Assembly: GCA_035362115.1 (NCBI GenBank)
Contig: DAOSDD010000139.1
Coordinates: 1-11,592, forward strand
DNA length: 11,592 nucleotides
Source: DUMC01 sp035362115
GTDB lineage: Bacteria; Bacillota; Clostridia; Acetivibrionales; DUMC01
Reading direction: 5' to 3'
This document shows, piece after piece, positions 4,882 to 11,592 of the stretch. Under the pieces are notes generated by a model. It saw nothing but the letters and a program-made list of their open reading frames with translations, was not told the origin of the DNA and searched no databases. The position numbers were made by a program, and so were the translations under genes. Positions within the stretch are counted from its first letter, which is position 1. Each line of letters begins with the position of its first letter.

Positions 4882-7103
4882 CGGTATTCATCCGGCGTTT
4901 TACCTATGTGCTTTTTAAAAATCCTTCTAAATGTATTATCGCTGGAGAACCCCACTTTGCATGAAATATCTGCAATTTTTAAAGAGGAATTCTCTAAAAG
5001 TTCCACAGCTTTCTTTATCCTAAAGTTATTTATGTAAAAGTTCAAGTTTGTACCGGTTTTTTCCTTGAAATAAGATGAAATATAATTGTTAGTTAAATTT
5101 AACTTTTCAGCCAGCAGATCCAGGTATATTTCTTCTTTAAAATGTTTTTCAATATAGTCTGTTATAAAGTCAATAATATAGTCACTGCCTTTTTGGTTAT
5201 TAAGTATGTAGTTTATAACCTGAGTAGTGAAAAGTTTGCATGAATCGGCATATTCATTTATGGCGGTAAAAGAATTAAACTGTGAATAGATACTTGCTAC
5301 ATCAAAGCATGATGGCAATTTATAAAACAAATTAGTCAGGCATTTTATACAGCAGTTGATAATTTCGGTACATAAAAGCTGTATATTAAAATTATTTACT
5401 CCTTTTTTATGATTATACTGTAAAGTAGTATCTACAAATTCAAGGCATTCCTTATGACGGCAATTAATTAATAAGTTCTTAAATTGATCTGTTTGTTCAG
5501 ATGATAAATAGTATATATTATTAGTAGATTTTATGCTATCTTCTGATAAAATCTGTGTGCAGTTTATTAGCTTTCTATATTTAGTTATTTCAAAAAGCTT
5601 ATTATATGTTGAATGTAACTGGGAAGTATCACTACATACTTTACTATATGTAATAGTAAAGAAAACATAAATTTCTTCATTTTTAAGCTTATTTGCTATT
5701 TCATTAACAATAGTTGAAATATCCAGTATATCCTCCGGTACGTTGAAAATGGAAATAACTTTATTATTTTCTATTTGAAAGGTGATAGAATCTTTAAAAT
5801 AACTATTTAGATATAAACTTATGCATTCTTTCAGAAAAAAAATACCTTTACCGGTTTCTTCGAATAATTGATTATAGCATGATTCTTTATAATGAATTGT
5901 AAAACATATGAGAGCATTATTATTGTTGATAATAAAATGCTTTTTTATTTCATTGAAAGGAGAGTAATTACCCTTAAGCTTGGATTGATAAAAATAAGCT
6001 TCCAGCATGGAGTCTTTCTCTTCATTTTCTTCAATAATTTGTTTTACATCATCACGAATATTATTTAAGCCAATTACATCATTATTGCTTTTATTTCCTG
6101 ATAATTTAATAATTTCTGCTATTTGCTTAACAGGGTCATTAAATGTTTTAACCACATAAATAGATATTAATATACTAACAAAAATTGAAGTAGCTGTAAT
6201 CAATCTGAACACTGTATTAGTTTTAAATAATTGTTGTTTTAATTTGGAATTGGAAAGAAATGTAGAATAAATCAAATTATCTTCAACTGAGTCTCGTGAA
6301 AACAGATACCCGTTTTTAGTTTTACTATACACAGTACTGTTGTTAATATCTGTATTGCTAAAATCTAAATTTTGCACAGAAGGGTAAAGTAATACCTTAT
6401 CAGAATTGTAAATGCAAAAGTCATCGTTAGTGAATTTATTAAATGAGTCATAAAGCAAGCCGATATCTATTAGTGCAACTATTATAAAATTCGATTTGAA
6501 TGTATTTTTAAAAGCTAATGGCATTAATGTATGGGTTAGAGGATTTTTCGGTTTGTAATTTCTGTAATCTAAAAATTTGCTTGTAGGATAATACTTGAAA
6601 TTAAATTCCTTTGTCATTTCTATTTGCCAGAATTCTTTTGTGTAGGTATCACTTTTATAAAAAGCTTCGAAAAATCTATCTGAGTTAATTGTAGTATCAG
6701 TTGTTATAATGTTTTTATAGGAATCTTCAGGCAATATAAAAATAGCTTTAACATATTTTAAAACATTTTCGTTGGGTGTTTTATATTTCTCAATAAAATT
6801 ATCCAAAATTTGCTTTTGGGTATAAAGACTCTGCCTTCCAACTTTTAGCGGTGAAAAAACTTCTTCAAGGCTGAAATTCAAAAGTATATTTTTTAGCTGT
6901 GAAAGTTTTTCATCAAGCTTGGCAGTAGTAAAGTCTATGTTATGACTGGCATTATTGACAATTTCAAGTTCTATATTATTTATAAAAAAATTATAGGAGA
7001 GCAGATAAAAAGTTGATGTAAGTAATATTATAAGTAAAAACCCAGCAAGCAATTTTAAAAACATAGAATTTTTAAATACCGTATGGATATTAGAACATCT
7101 CAT
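4860..7103 (-). CDS. Membrane-bound AraC-family sensor-regulator (YesS/YtdP-like)
   Basis: This 747-residue one-component regulator joins an extracellular sensor to a cytoplasmic DNA-binding domain. A first membrane helix (about 14-37) and a second (about 298-318) enclose about 260 extracellular residues of the size expected for a Cache-type sensor domain. After a short HAMP-like juxtamembrane helix (FNDPVKQIAEII, 321-332) comes a poorly conserved cytoplasmic region (about 345-640). The C-terminal AraC domain (about 646-744) has both helix-turn-helices: LDLLAEKLNLTNNYISSYFK (661-680), and residues 709-730 containing ISCKVGFSSDNTFRRIF, with the family ending GKTPDEYRK. No receiver domain or histidine kinase is present. 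GGAGG (7111-7115) lies 7 nt before the ATG. It is divergent from the sugar ABC-transporter operon, the usual arrangement for this class, so it is probably that operon's activator. The middle region is unusually rich in Asn, Ile and Cys. Confidence 0.9.
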   Translation of the reverse strand: MRCSNIHTVFKNSMFLKLLAGFLLIILLTSTFYLLSYNFFINNIELEIVNNASHNIDFTTAKLDEKLSQLKNILLNFSLEEVFSPLKVGRQSLYTQKQILDNFIEKYKTPNENVLKYVKAIFILPEDSYKNIITTDTTINSDRFFEAFYKSDTYTKEFWQIEMTKEFNFKYYPTSKFLDYRNYKPKNPLTHTLMPLAFKNTFKSNFIIVALIDIGLLYDSFNKFTNDDFCIYNSDKVLLYPSVQNLDFSNTDINNSTVYSKTKNGYLFSRDSVEDNLIYSTFLSNSKLKQQLFKTNTVFRLITATSIFVSILISIYVVKTFNDPVKQIAEIIKLSGNKSNNDVIGLNNIRDDVKQIIEENEEKDSMLEAYFYQSKLKGNYSPFNEIKKHFIINNNNALICFTIHYKESCYNQLFEETGKGIFFLKECISLYLNSYFKDSITFQIENNKVISIFNVPEDILDISTIVNEIANKLKNEEIYVFFTITYSKVCSDTSQLHSTYNKLFEITKYRKLINCTQILSEDSIKSTNNIYYLSSEQTDQFKNLLINCRHKECLEFVDTTLQYNHKKGVNNFNIQLLCTEIINCCIKCLTNLFYKLPSCFDVASIYSQFNSFTAINEYADSCKLFTTQVINYILNNQKGSDYIIDFITDYIEKHFKEEIYLDLLAEKLNLTNNYISSYFKEKTGTNLNFYINNFRIKKAVELLENSSLKIADISCKVGFSSDNTFRRIFKKHIGKTPDEYRKNMILL

Positions 7104-7175
7104 CTAAAAACCTCCATGTTAAATTAATTCTGACTTTTTGCTCATATAAATTCAGATAAAGTTTAGTACAGTTAT

Positions 7176-7204
7176 AGTTTAATATAATTATTTGCAGCTT
7201 TCAA
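7176..7204 (-). promoter_or_regulatory. Tentative promoter of the AraC-type regulator gene
   Basis: On the minus strand TTGAAA (7199-7204), 17-bp spacer, TAAACT (7176-7181). The -10 match is poor and other AT-rich placements are possible. Its -35 box overlaps the TTTGCAG motif at 7191-7197. Confidence 0.3.
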
Positions 7205-7344
7205 TATGATTTATTTAATATTTTGTTTAATGAACATTTAAATCAGCCTGTTGAGCTTATTCCAGCAAGTACCATTCATTTTCTACAATAACAATCAAAT
7301 TAACTGATTTTAGTAATATTGAACTATTTTATTGTTTTTGCAGG

Positions 7345-7373
7345 TTGAATCACTCATCTTATTAAATTATCAT
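7345..7373 (+). promoter_or_regulatory. Sigma-A type promoter of the sugar ABC-transporter operon
   Basis: TTGAAT (7345-7350), 17-bp spacer, TATCAT (7368-7373). Predicted start is near 7380, leaving a leader of about 70 nt before the ATG at 7451. The imperfect -35 fits an activator-dependent promoter, and a TTTGCAG motif overlaps it. Confidence 0.6.
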
Positions 7374-7384
7374 ATACTTGTAAA

Positions 7385-7396
7385 TGCAGATCTGCA
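7385..7396. promoter_or_regulatory. Perfect 12-bp palindrome just after the operon's transcription start
   Basis: TGCAGATCTGCA is a perfect palindrome lying at about +5 to +16 of the predicted transcript, flanked by AAA on the left and AAT on the right. The position suits a repressor operator. It lacks the central CG of a catabolite-responsive element. The binding protein is unknown. Confidence 0.45.
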
Positions 7397-7450
7397 AATT
7401 TGTTTTATGAAATTTATGTTCAAATTCCAATGTTAAGGAGGAATAGGATT

Positions 7451-8989
7451 ATGTCAAAGAAGTTTATTATCTTAGTTTTAGTGTTGGCTATGTGTTTTTC
7501 TTTAACAGCATGTACAATAACAAAAAAAGCTGATACTAATAAAGATGGTACTAATGAAAATCAACAAGATAGCAGTATCACAGCAGAAATAAAAATATTT
7601 CCAAAGGATAAGGTAACGATAAGTATGTTGCTTCCTAATGTTGTTTCGTGGCCTGTCCAAGATGACTGGTTTGCTATAAAGGCAATTGAAGAAGCAACCA
7701 ATGTTAAACTGGATATTCAAAAAGTTGATGCACAAGGCGACAATTATAACACAAAATTTAGTTTGCTTGTTGCAGCAGGTGGGTTGCCTGATATTGTTCC
7801 TCTTTATTCTGTCACTCAAGGAAACATATATGCAATGCAGGGAGCGTTTATCAATGTTGAAAATTATATGAGCAAAACACCTAACTTAAAAAAATGGATT
7901 GAGGAGAATAAAGACCATACAGATACATTCAGAGCTTCGAATGGCAATTTATATGCTTATCCCGGAATGGGTTCCGGTATTGACAACAGAAGGGTATGGT
8001 TTTATAGAAAAGATATCTTTGAAAAACACAACTTGAAATTACCGGAAACACCAGTAACACCAGATGGATTATATGATATTTTGAAAAAATTAAAAGAATT
8101 GTATCCAGATTCTTACCCGCTTGGAAATCGATCACATGGAATAGAACTTATGAGTCCGTCATGGCATACAATGGAGAGGGTATATTATGATTTTGATAAT
8201 AACAAATTTGTATTTGGGCCTGTAGAAGACGAATGGAAAGAATTTCTTATGTTCATGAATAAGCTTATAAAAGAACAATTAACACCTCCCGATATGTTTT
8301 CAATTACTACAACAGGATGGATTGACTTACTGGTTCAAAATAAAGCTTTCATAACAGTTGATTATGTAGGTAGAATGGACAGTGTAGGCGCTTCTGGAAA
8401 GGAATATAACCCGAATTTTGAATTTGGATTTATGCCTCCGGTTAATGGAGTTGCAAAATATACAGCTGTAGAATATGGCTGTACTTTAGTATCATCCAGT
8501 TCAAGGAAAATTGATGATGTAATTAAGTTGATGGACTGGTTCTATACAGATGAAGCTATAGAATTGCTCACATGGGGTAAAGAAGGAAAAACTTATAAGA
8601 TTATAGATGGGAAGAAGCAATTCATAGCTGATAGTTATCACGATTTTGTAAAAAAATATGGGTTAACAACAATAGGATTACGTACTGTACATAAAGAAGA
8701 TGTTATAATGCTAAGTTATGGGAAAGAAGCTGTAAAAGCAACCCTAGAGTCACCACAATATGAATTAAGAAATAATCCTGTTGAATATATGCAATTAACT
8801 GAAGCTGAAAATGAAATAAAATCAACTATCGGAGCAGATATAGGTAAGTATGCCAGCGAAAGCAGGGCACAATTTATTCTTGGAGAAAAAAGTTTTGATG
8901 AATGGGATGCATATGTTAAGGAAATCGAAAAAATGGGCTTAGCAAAATTGTTGGATATGTATACCAAGGCATATGAACGGTATAAATAA
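7451..8989 (+). CDS. Sugar ABC-transporter substrate-binding lipoprotein (LplA/YtcQ-like)
   Basis: This 512-residue protein should capture an extracellular carbohydrate and hand it to the two permeases encoded next. The N-terminus is a lipoprotein signal (MSKK, then a hydrophobic stretch) with lipobox LTAC and C21 as the lipidated residue, followed by a Lys/Asn/Gln-rich linker (22-44). The body has family-1 solute-binding features: ITISMLLP-like first strand, LDIQKVDA, FSLLVAAGGLPDIVPL, LYAYPGMGSG and the late MDWFYTDEAIELLTWGKEG. Its length fits the LplA-type proteins (about 500-550). The start is ATG 7451 with AAGGAGG (7435-7441) 9 nt upstream; an in-frame extension back to 7400 has no such site and would bury the signal peptide. 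First gene of the operon, transcribed from 7345-7373. Homologues in this class often serve oligosaccharides from plant polymers, but the ligand cannot be told here. Confidence 0.92.
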   Translation: MSKKFIILVLVLAMCFSLTACTITKKADTNKDGTNENQQDSSITAEIKIFPKDKVTISMLLPNVVSWPVQDDWFAIKAIEEATNVKLDIQKVDAQGDNYNTKFSLLVAAGGLPDIVPLYSVTQGNIYAMQGAFINVENYMSKTPNLKKWIEENKDHTDTFRASNGNLYAYPGMGSGIDNRRVWFYRKDIFEKHNLKLPETPVTPDGLYDILKKLKELYPDSYPLGNRSHGIELMSPSWHTMERVYYDFDNNKFVFGPVEDEWKEFLMFMNKLIKEQLTPPDMFSITTTGWIDLLVQNKAFITVDYVGRMDSVGASGKEYNPNFEFGFMPPVNGVAKYTAVEYGCTLVSSSSRKIDDVIKLMDWFYTDEAIELLTWGKEGKTYKIIDGKKQFIADSYHDFVKKYGLTTIGLRTVHKEDVIMLSYGKEAVKATLESPQYELRNNPVEYMQLTEAENEIKSTIGADIGKYASESRAQFILGEKSFDEWDAYVKEIEKMGLAKLLDMYTKAYERYK

Positions 8990-9024
8990 AATTTAGGTTG
9001 TGGCTTATACAATTAAATTGGGGA

Positions 9025-9059
9025 ATTGTGTCAGATTATTTCGCATAGTCTGACACGAT
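9025..9059 (+). other. Long intercistronic stem-loop between binding-protein and permease genes
   Basis: Bases 9025-9039 pair with 9045-9059: a 15-bp stem with two G-U pairs and a 5-nt loop (TTCGC), core GTGTCAGA/TCTGACAC. It lies 35 nt after the binding-protein stop and 20 nt before the permease ribosome-binding site. No T-run follows, so full termination is unlikely. In binding-protein transporter operons such hairpins commonly protect the upstream message from 3' decay, giving more binding protein than permease; applying this here is inference. Confidence 0.75.
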
Positions 9060-9089
9060 ACTTTGCTGATTTGAGAGTGAGGAGTGATT

Positions 9090-10064
9090 TTGTTCGTGGA
9101 AATTATAAAGAGAGAACTAAATATAAAAAGACTGTTACAACCAGATAAAAGCAGACAAAGGAATGATCTATTAAGAAAAGTTATAAGAAGCAAATATTTA
9201 TTAATACTATTACTACCATGTATAATATATTATATATTATTTGCTTACCTTCCCATGTGGGGAATATTGATAGCATTTAAAAACTATCAATTATTTGCAG
9301 GATTTCTCAAAAGCCCCTGGGTAGGGTTTAAATACTTTAAGTTATTCTTTAGCTCACCGGATATATTTGAATTACTTAGAAATACATTCTTGATTGGGCT
9401 ATATTCACTTATCTGGGGATTCCCATTTCCATTAATATTTGCTCTTATTCTTAATGAAGTAAAAAATCTAAAGTTTAAGAAGTTGGTACAGACTATTAGT
9501 TATATGCCGCATTTTCTTTCTACGGTTGTTGTAGTTGGATTGATTCAATTGTTTTTATCACCTACATATGGTTTTGTTAATCAAATATTACAAAGGCTCA
9601 GGTGTGGGACAATTGTGTTTTTACAGAAGTCATCATATTTCAGGACTATATATATATCATCAGGTGTATGGCAGAATTTGGGGTGGAATGCAATAATATA
9701 TATTGCTGCACTAACAAATATTGATCCAAATTTATATGAGGCAGCAAAAATTGATGGTGCAAATAGGTTCAATTGTTTAATATATATTACACTGCCTTGT
9801 ATTTCTCAAACAATAATCACTTTATTCCTATTGTCTACCGGTAATATTGTGAGTGTAGGTTTCGAAAAAGTGTTTTTGCTTTCAAATGATGCTGTTCTGA
9901 ATGTAGCTGATGTTATTCAGACCTATGTATGGAGACAAGGACTGCAAAATGCAAATTTCAGCTATGGAACTGCGGTTGGTCTATTCAATTCTGTAATTAA
10001 TTTACTATTTTTAGTTATGGGTAATTTTTTAGCAAGACGATATTCTGAAACAAGTTTGTGGTAG
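9090..10064 (+). CDS. Sugar ABC-transporter permease, LplB-like
   Basis: This is the first inner-membrane permease subunit, pairing with the next gene product to form the channel. Six membrane helices are visible at about 38-58, 102-124, 140-158, 197-214, 238-256 and 296-317 (counted from a GTG at 9084). The cytoplasmic ATPase-contact loop EAAKIDGANRFNCLIYITLP (219-238) is a clear EAA motif of the sugar-permease class. LPMWGILIAFKNYQ and SYMPHFLSTVVVVGL are typical of LplB-type proteins. The start is uncertain: GTG 9084 overlaps the ribosome-binding site GAGGAG (9079-9084), so TTG 9090 (5 nt away) or GTG 9096 (11 nt) is more likely. It lacks an ATG and follows a strong hairpin, both consistent with lower expression than the binding protein. 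The next gene starts 14 nt after its stop. Confidence 0.9.
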   Translation: MFVEIIKRELNIKRLLQPDKSRQRNDLLRKVIRSKYLLILLLPCIIYYILFAYLPMWGILIAFKNYQLFAGFLKSPWVGFKYFKLFFSSPDIFELLRNTFLIGLYSLIWGFPFPLIFALILNEVKNLKFKKLVQTISYMPHFLSTVVVVGLIQLFLSPTYGFVNQILQRLRCGTIVFLQKSSYFRTIYISSGVWQNLGWNAIIYIAALTNIDPNLYEAAKIDGANRFNCLIYITLPCISQTIITLFLLSTGNIVSVGFEKVFLLSNDAVLNVADVIQTYVWRQGLQNANFSYGTAVGLFNSVINLLFLVMGNFLARRYSETSLW

Positions 10065-10078
10065 TCGGGGGGAGAAAT

Positions 10079-10942
10079 GTGAAAAAGAATAGGTTTTCTG
10101 TATTTGATTTACTAATATATGTAATTTTAATAGTAATAATTATTTGTATTTTATTTCCTTTGCTTCATGTAGTAGCAGTATCATTCTCAAGTGCAAAGTA
10201 TATATTTACGAATGATATTACTATTTATCCAAAAGGGTTCAATGTTGAAGTGTATAAATGGATTTTAAGAGATCCAAAAATATATAATGCTTATAAGAAT
10301 ACGTTATACTATGTAAGTTTAGGTACAGTTTTATCACTTATAGCTACATCTACAGGAGCATATGCTTTAAGCAAGAAAAAACTGGTGTTCCGTAAAAAAT
10401 TTATGGGTGCAATTATTTTAACCATGTTTTTTTCCGGCGGTATGATTCCTTCGTTTCTTACAATAAAGAATCTGGGTATATATAATACTACCTGGGCTGT
10501 AGTATTGCCAGGTCTTGTGAGTTCATGGTACCTTATTGTTATGAAATCATTTTTTGAAGCTTTTCCTGGTGAAATTGAGGAGTCTGGTGAGCTGGATGGT
10601 TTAAACGATATTGGAACATTCTGGTATCTGGTCTTACCTGTTTCCAAGCCTGTTTTAGCTGCAATAGGGCTATTTTATGCAGTAGGACTATGGAATAGCT
10701 ACTACACTCCATTTATTTATTTGGATTCACAGAATAAATTCCCTTTACAGTTAATTCTAAGGTCTTTACTTGTGCAAGGTCAAGGGCTTGAAGGAAGAGC
10801 GGGTCAATCTGATCAGCCTGTAATACTGGAATCAATTAAATATGCGACCATAATCGTTTCCGTTGTACCTATTATTATAGTTTACCCTTTCCTTCAAAAA
10901 TATTTCGTTACTGGGGTGTTAGTAGGTTCAATTAAAGGTTGA
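10079..10942 (+). CDS. Sugar ABC-transporter permease, LplC/YtcP-like
   Basis: Second permease subunit of the transporter, 287 residues. The N-terminus MKKNRFSVFDLLIY leads into a first membrane helix and the class signature FPLLHVVAVSFSSAKYI. Further helices follow, with GGMIPSFLTIKNLGIYNT, and an EAA-type loop beginning EIEESGELDGLND and continuing to YLVLPVSKPVLAAIGLFYAV, which contacts the ATPase. The C-terminus FVTGVLVGSIKG is the normal family ending, so the gene is complete. The start is GTG 10079, four bases after GGGGGGAG (10067-10074). An in-frame GTG at 10058 would overlap the upstream gene by 7 bases but precedes the ribosome-binding site and adds residues foreign to the family. 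No ATPase gene lies between here and the oxidoreductase; a shared MsmX-type ATPase elsewhere is expected from family knowledge. Confidence 0.92.
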   Translation: MKKNRFSVFDLLIYVILIVIIICILFPLLHVVAVSFSSAKYIFTNDITIYPKGFNVEVYKWILRDPKIYNAYKNTLYYVSLGTVLSLIATSTGAYALSKKKLVFRKKFMGAIILTMFFSGGMIPSFLTIKNLGIYNTTWAVVLPGLVSSWYLIVMKSFFEAFPGEIEESGELDGLNDIGTFWYLVLPVSKPVLAAIGLFYAVGLWNSYYTPFIYLDSQNKFPLQLILRSLLVQGQGLEGRAGQSDQPVILESIKYATIIVSVVPIIIVYPFLQKYFVTGVLVGSIKG

Positions 10943-10972
10943 GCGTAAAAAAGGTAAAAGAGGTGTTTGAAA

Positions 10973-11592
10973 ATGTCTATGTTAAAAAACGGGAAAGTTA
11001 GTTTTGGTGTTATAGGATGCAGAATGGGACAGGAACACATTCAAAGTACAATAACTAATCCGTTTGTGGAACTTAAGGCCATTTGTGATATAAACAAGGA
11101 TAAAATACAAAACATAGCAAAAATTTATAATATTAATGAAAAAAATTGTTATACAGATTATAAAGAACTAATTAAAAGAGATGATATTGATGCTGTAGTG
11201 GTTGCCACACCTGATAACCTTCATGAAGAACATGCTGTTGCAGCATTGAAAGCGGGAAAGCATGTTTTATGTGAAAAGCCAATGGCACTTAATACTGATG
11301 AGTGTAAAAGAATGATTAAAGCTTCTAAAGAAGCCGGGAAAAAGCTTATGATTGGTCAGGTTGTAAGGCATAGTCCAGGAGTAGTGCTTGCAAAAAAGCT
11401 AATTGACAATGGAGAGATTGGGGAATTGTTCTATGTAGAATCGGAGTATGCCCATGACTATACCAAGGCTAGGGGGGTAGGAGATTGGAGAGTAGATCCA
11501 AGAAGACATCCTTTTATTGGTGGTGGATGTCATGCTGTAGATTTATTAAGATGGATTGCAGGAAATCCTTATGAAGTGTTTGCATATGCTAA
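10973..11592 (+). CDS. Gfo/Idh/MocA-family oxidoreductase (3' end cut by window edge)
   Basis: This NAD(P)-dependent sugar or cyclitol dehydrogenase-type enzyme is probably cytoplasmic and acts on the imported substrate or a derivative. 206 residues are visible of a usual 330-400. The Rossmann domain comes first (VSFGVIGCRMGQEHI, 9-23; AICDIN at the strand-2 end; DAVVVATPDNLH, 73-84). Then come the conserved VLCEKPMALN (EKP at 101-103, with the family's catalytic lysine) and GGGCHAVDLLRW (183-194) with H187 and D190 near the expected active site. The glycine loop reads GCRMG rather than GCGxxG: arginine replaces the second glycine, or one residue is missing. ATG 10973 follows AGAGGTG (10959-10965) by 7 nt and is 30 nt after the permease stop, so it belongs to the same operon. 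B. subtilis pectin loci carry a similar gene (yteT-type) beside LplABC-type transporters; that link is suggestive only. Confidence 0.92.
   Translation, partial: MSMLKNGKVSFGVIGCRMGQEHIQSTITNPFVELKAICDINKDKIQNIAKIYNINEKNCYTDYKELIKRDDIDAVVVATPDNLHEEHAVAALKAGKHVLCEKPMALNTDECKRMIKASKEAGKKLMIGQVVRHSPGVVLAKKLIDNGEIGELFYVESEYAHDYTKARGVGDWRVDPRRHPFIGGGCHAVDLLRWIAGNPYEVFAYA

Larger units (their letters stand above)
7191..7398. repeat. Three TTTGCAG motifs in the divergent regulator/operon spacer
   Basis: TTTGCAGCTT at 7191-7200 (plus), TTTGCAGGTT at 7337-7346 (plus) and TTTGCAGATC at 7389-7398 (minus) share TTTGCAGNT. The first two overlap the candidate -35 boxes of the regulator gene and of the operon; the third is half of the palindrome at 7385-7396. 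Placement against the promoters suggests regulator half-sites. Between 7205 and 7336 nothing else was recognised. Confidence 0.4.

Noticed and set aside
7240..7310. Inverted repeat AAATCAG (7240-7246) and CTGATTT (7304-7310)
   Set aside because: Only 7 bp, 57 bp apart, in very AT-rich DNA; readily expected by chance.
7380..7400. Catabolite-responsive element (cre) overlapping the palindrome
   Set aside because: The central CG and other required cre positions are missing.
7400..7450. N-terminal extension of the substrate-binding protein from an upstream ATG
   Set aside because: It would put 17 extra residues ahead of a normal lipoprotein signal, and the AAGGAGG site points to 7451.
10058..10064. 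Apparent 7-base overlap of the two permease genes
   Set aside because: The ribosome-binding site at 10067-10074 lies after that start; GTG 10079 gives a typical LplC-type N-terminus and no overlap.
10309..10647. Minus-strand reading frame of 112 residues within the second permease gene
   Set aside because: Antisense to a clear permease frame, with no ribosome-binding site and no recognisable domain.

Overview
This window looks like chromosome of an anaerobic, low-GC Gram-positive bacterium, most likely a member of the Clostridia (inference). The grounds are AT-rich DNA, strong AGGAGG/AAGGGGG ribosome-binding sites, sigma-A type promoters, lipobox lipoproteins, a large oxygen-sensitive-looking iron-sulfur protein and a sugar-uptake cassette of Firmicutes type. 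No rRNA, tRNA, CRISPR array, insertion sequence or prophage gene was seen.

Left part (1-3854). An IclR-family regulator runs off the left edge on the minus strand. Its leader carries a hexanucleotide tandem repeat and a stem-loop. Behind it, also on the minus strand, lies an 853-residue protein built from three copies of a reductive-dehalogenase/QueG-like core. Copies 1 and 3 each end in a cysteine-rich ferredoxin-like segment. Copy 2 has lost that segment and is followed by a linker encoded by seven 12-bp tandem repeats. This gene has a perfect consensus promoter (TTGACA-N17-TATAAT) followed by direct and inverted repeats that could be an operator.

Middle (3855-4859). A plus-strand lipoprotein has a coiled-coil stalk and a C-terminal region that seems to hold two BamE/SmpA-like repeats. 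It converges on the next gene across a short AT-rich spacer with hairpins.

Right part (4860-11592). A membrane-spanning AraC-type regulator (minus strand, YesS/YtdP-like) is divergent from a plus-strand operon: substrate-binding lipoprotein, two LplB/LplC-type permeases and a Gfo/Idh/MocA oxidoreductase cut by the right edge. No transporter ATPase gene is present, which is usual for this class because a shared MsmX-type ATPase normally serves it. A long hairpin lies between the binding-protein gene and the first permease. The shared regulator/operon spacer contains a good promoter, a 12-bp palindrome and three TTTGCAG motifs. The likely picture is a sensor that detects a sugar outside the membrane and switches on uptake and oxidation of that sugar or a derivative; the substrate cannot be read from the sequence.
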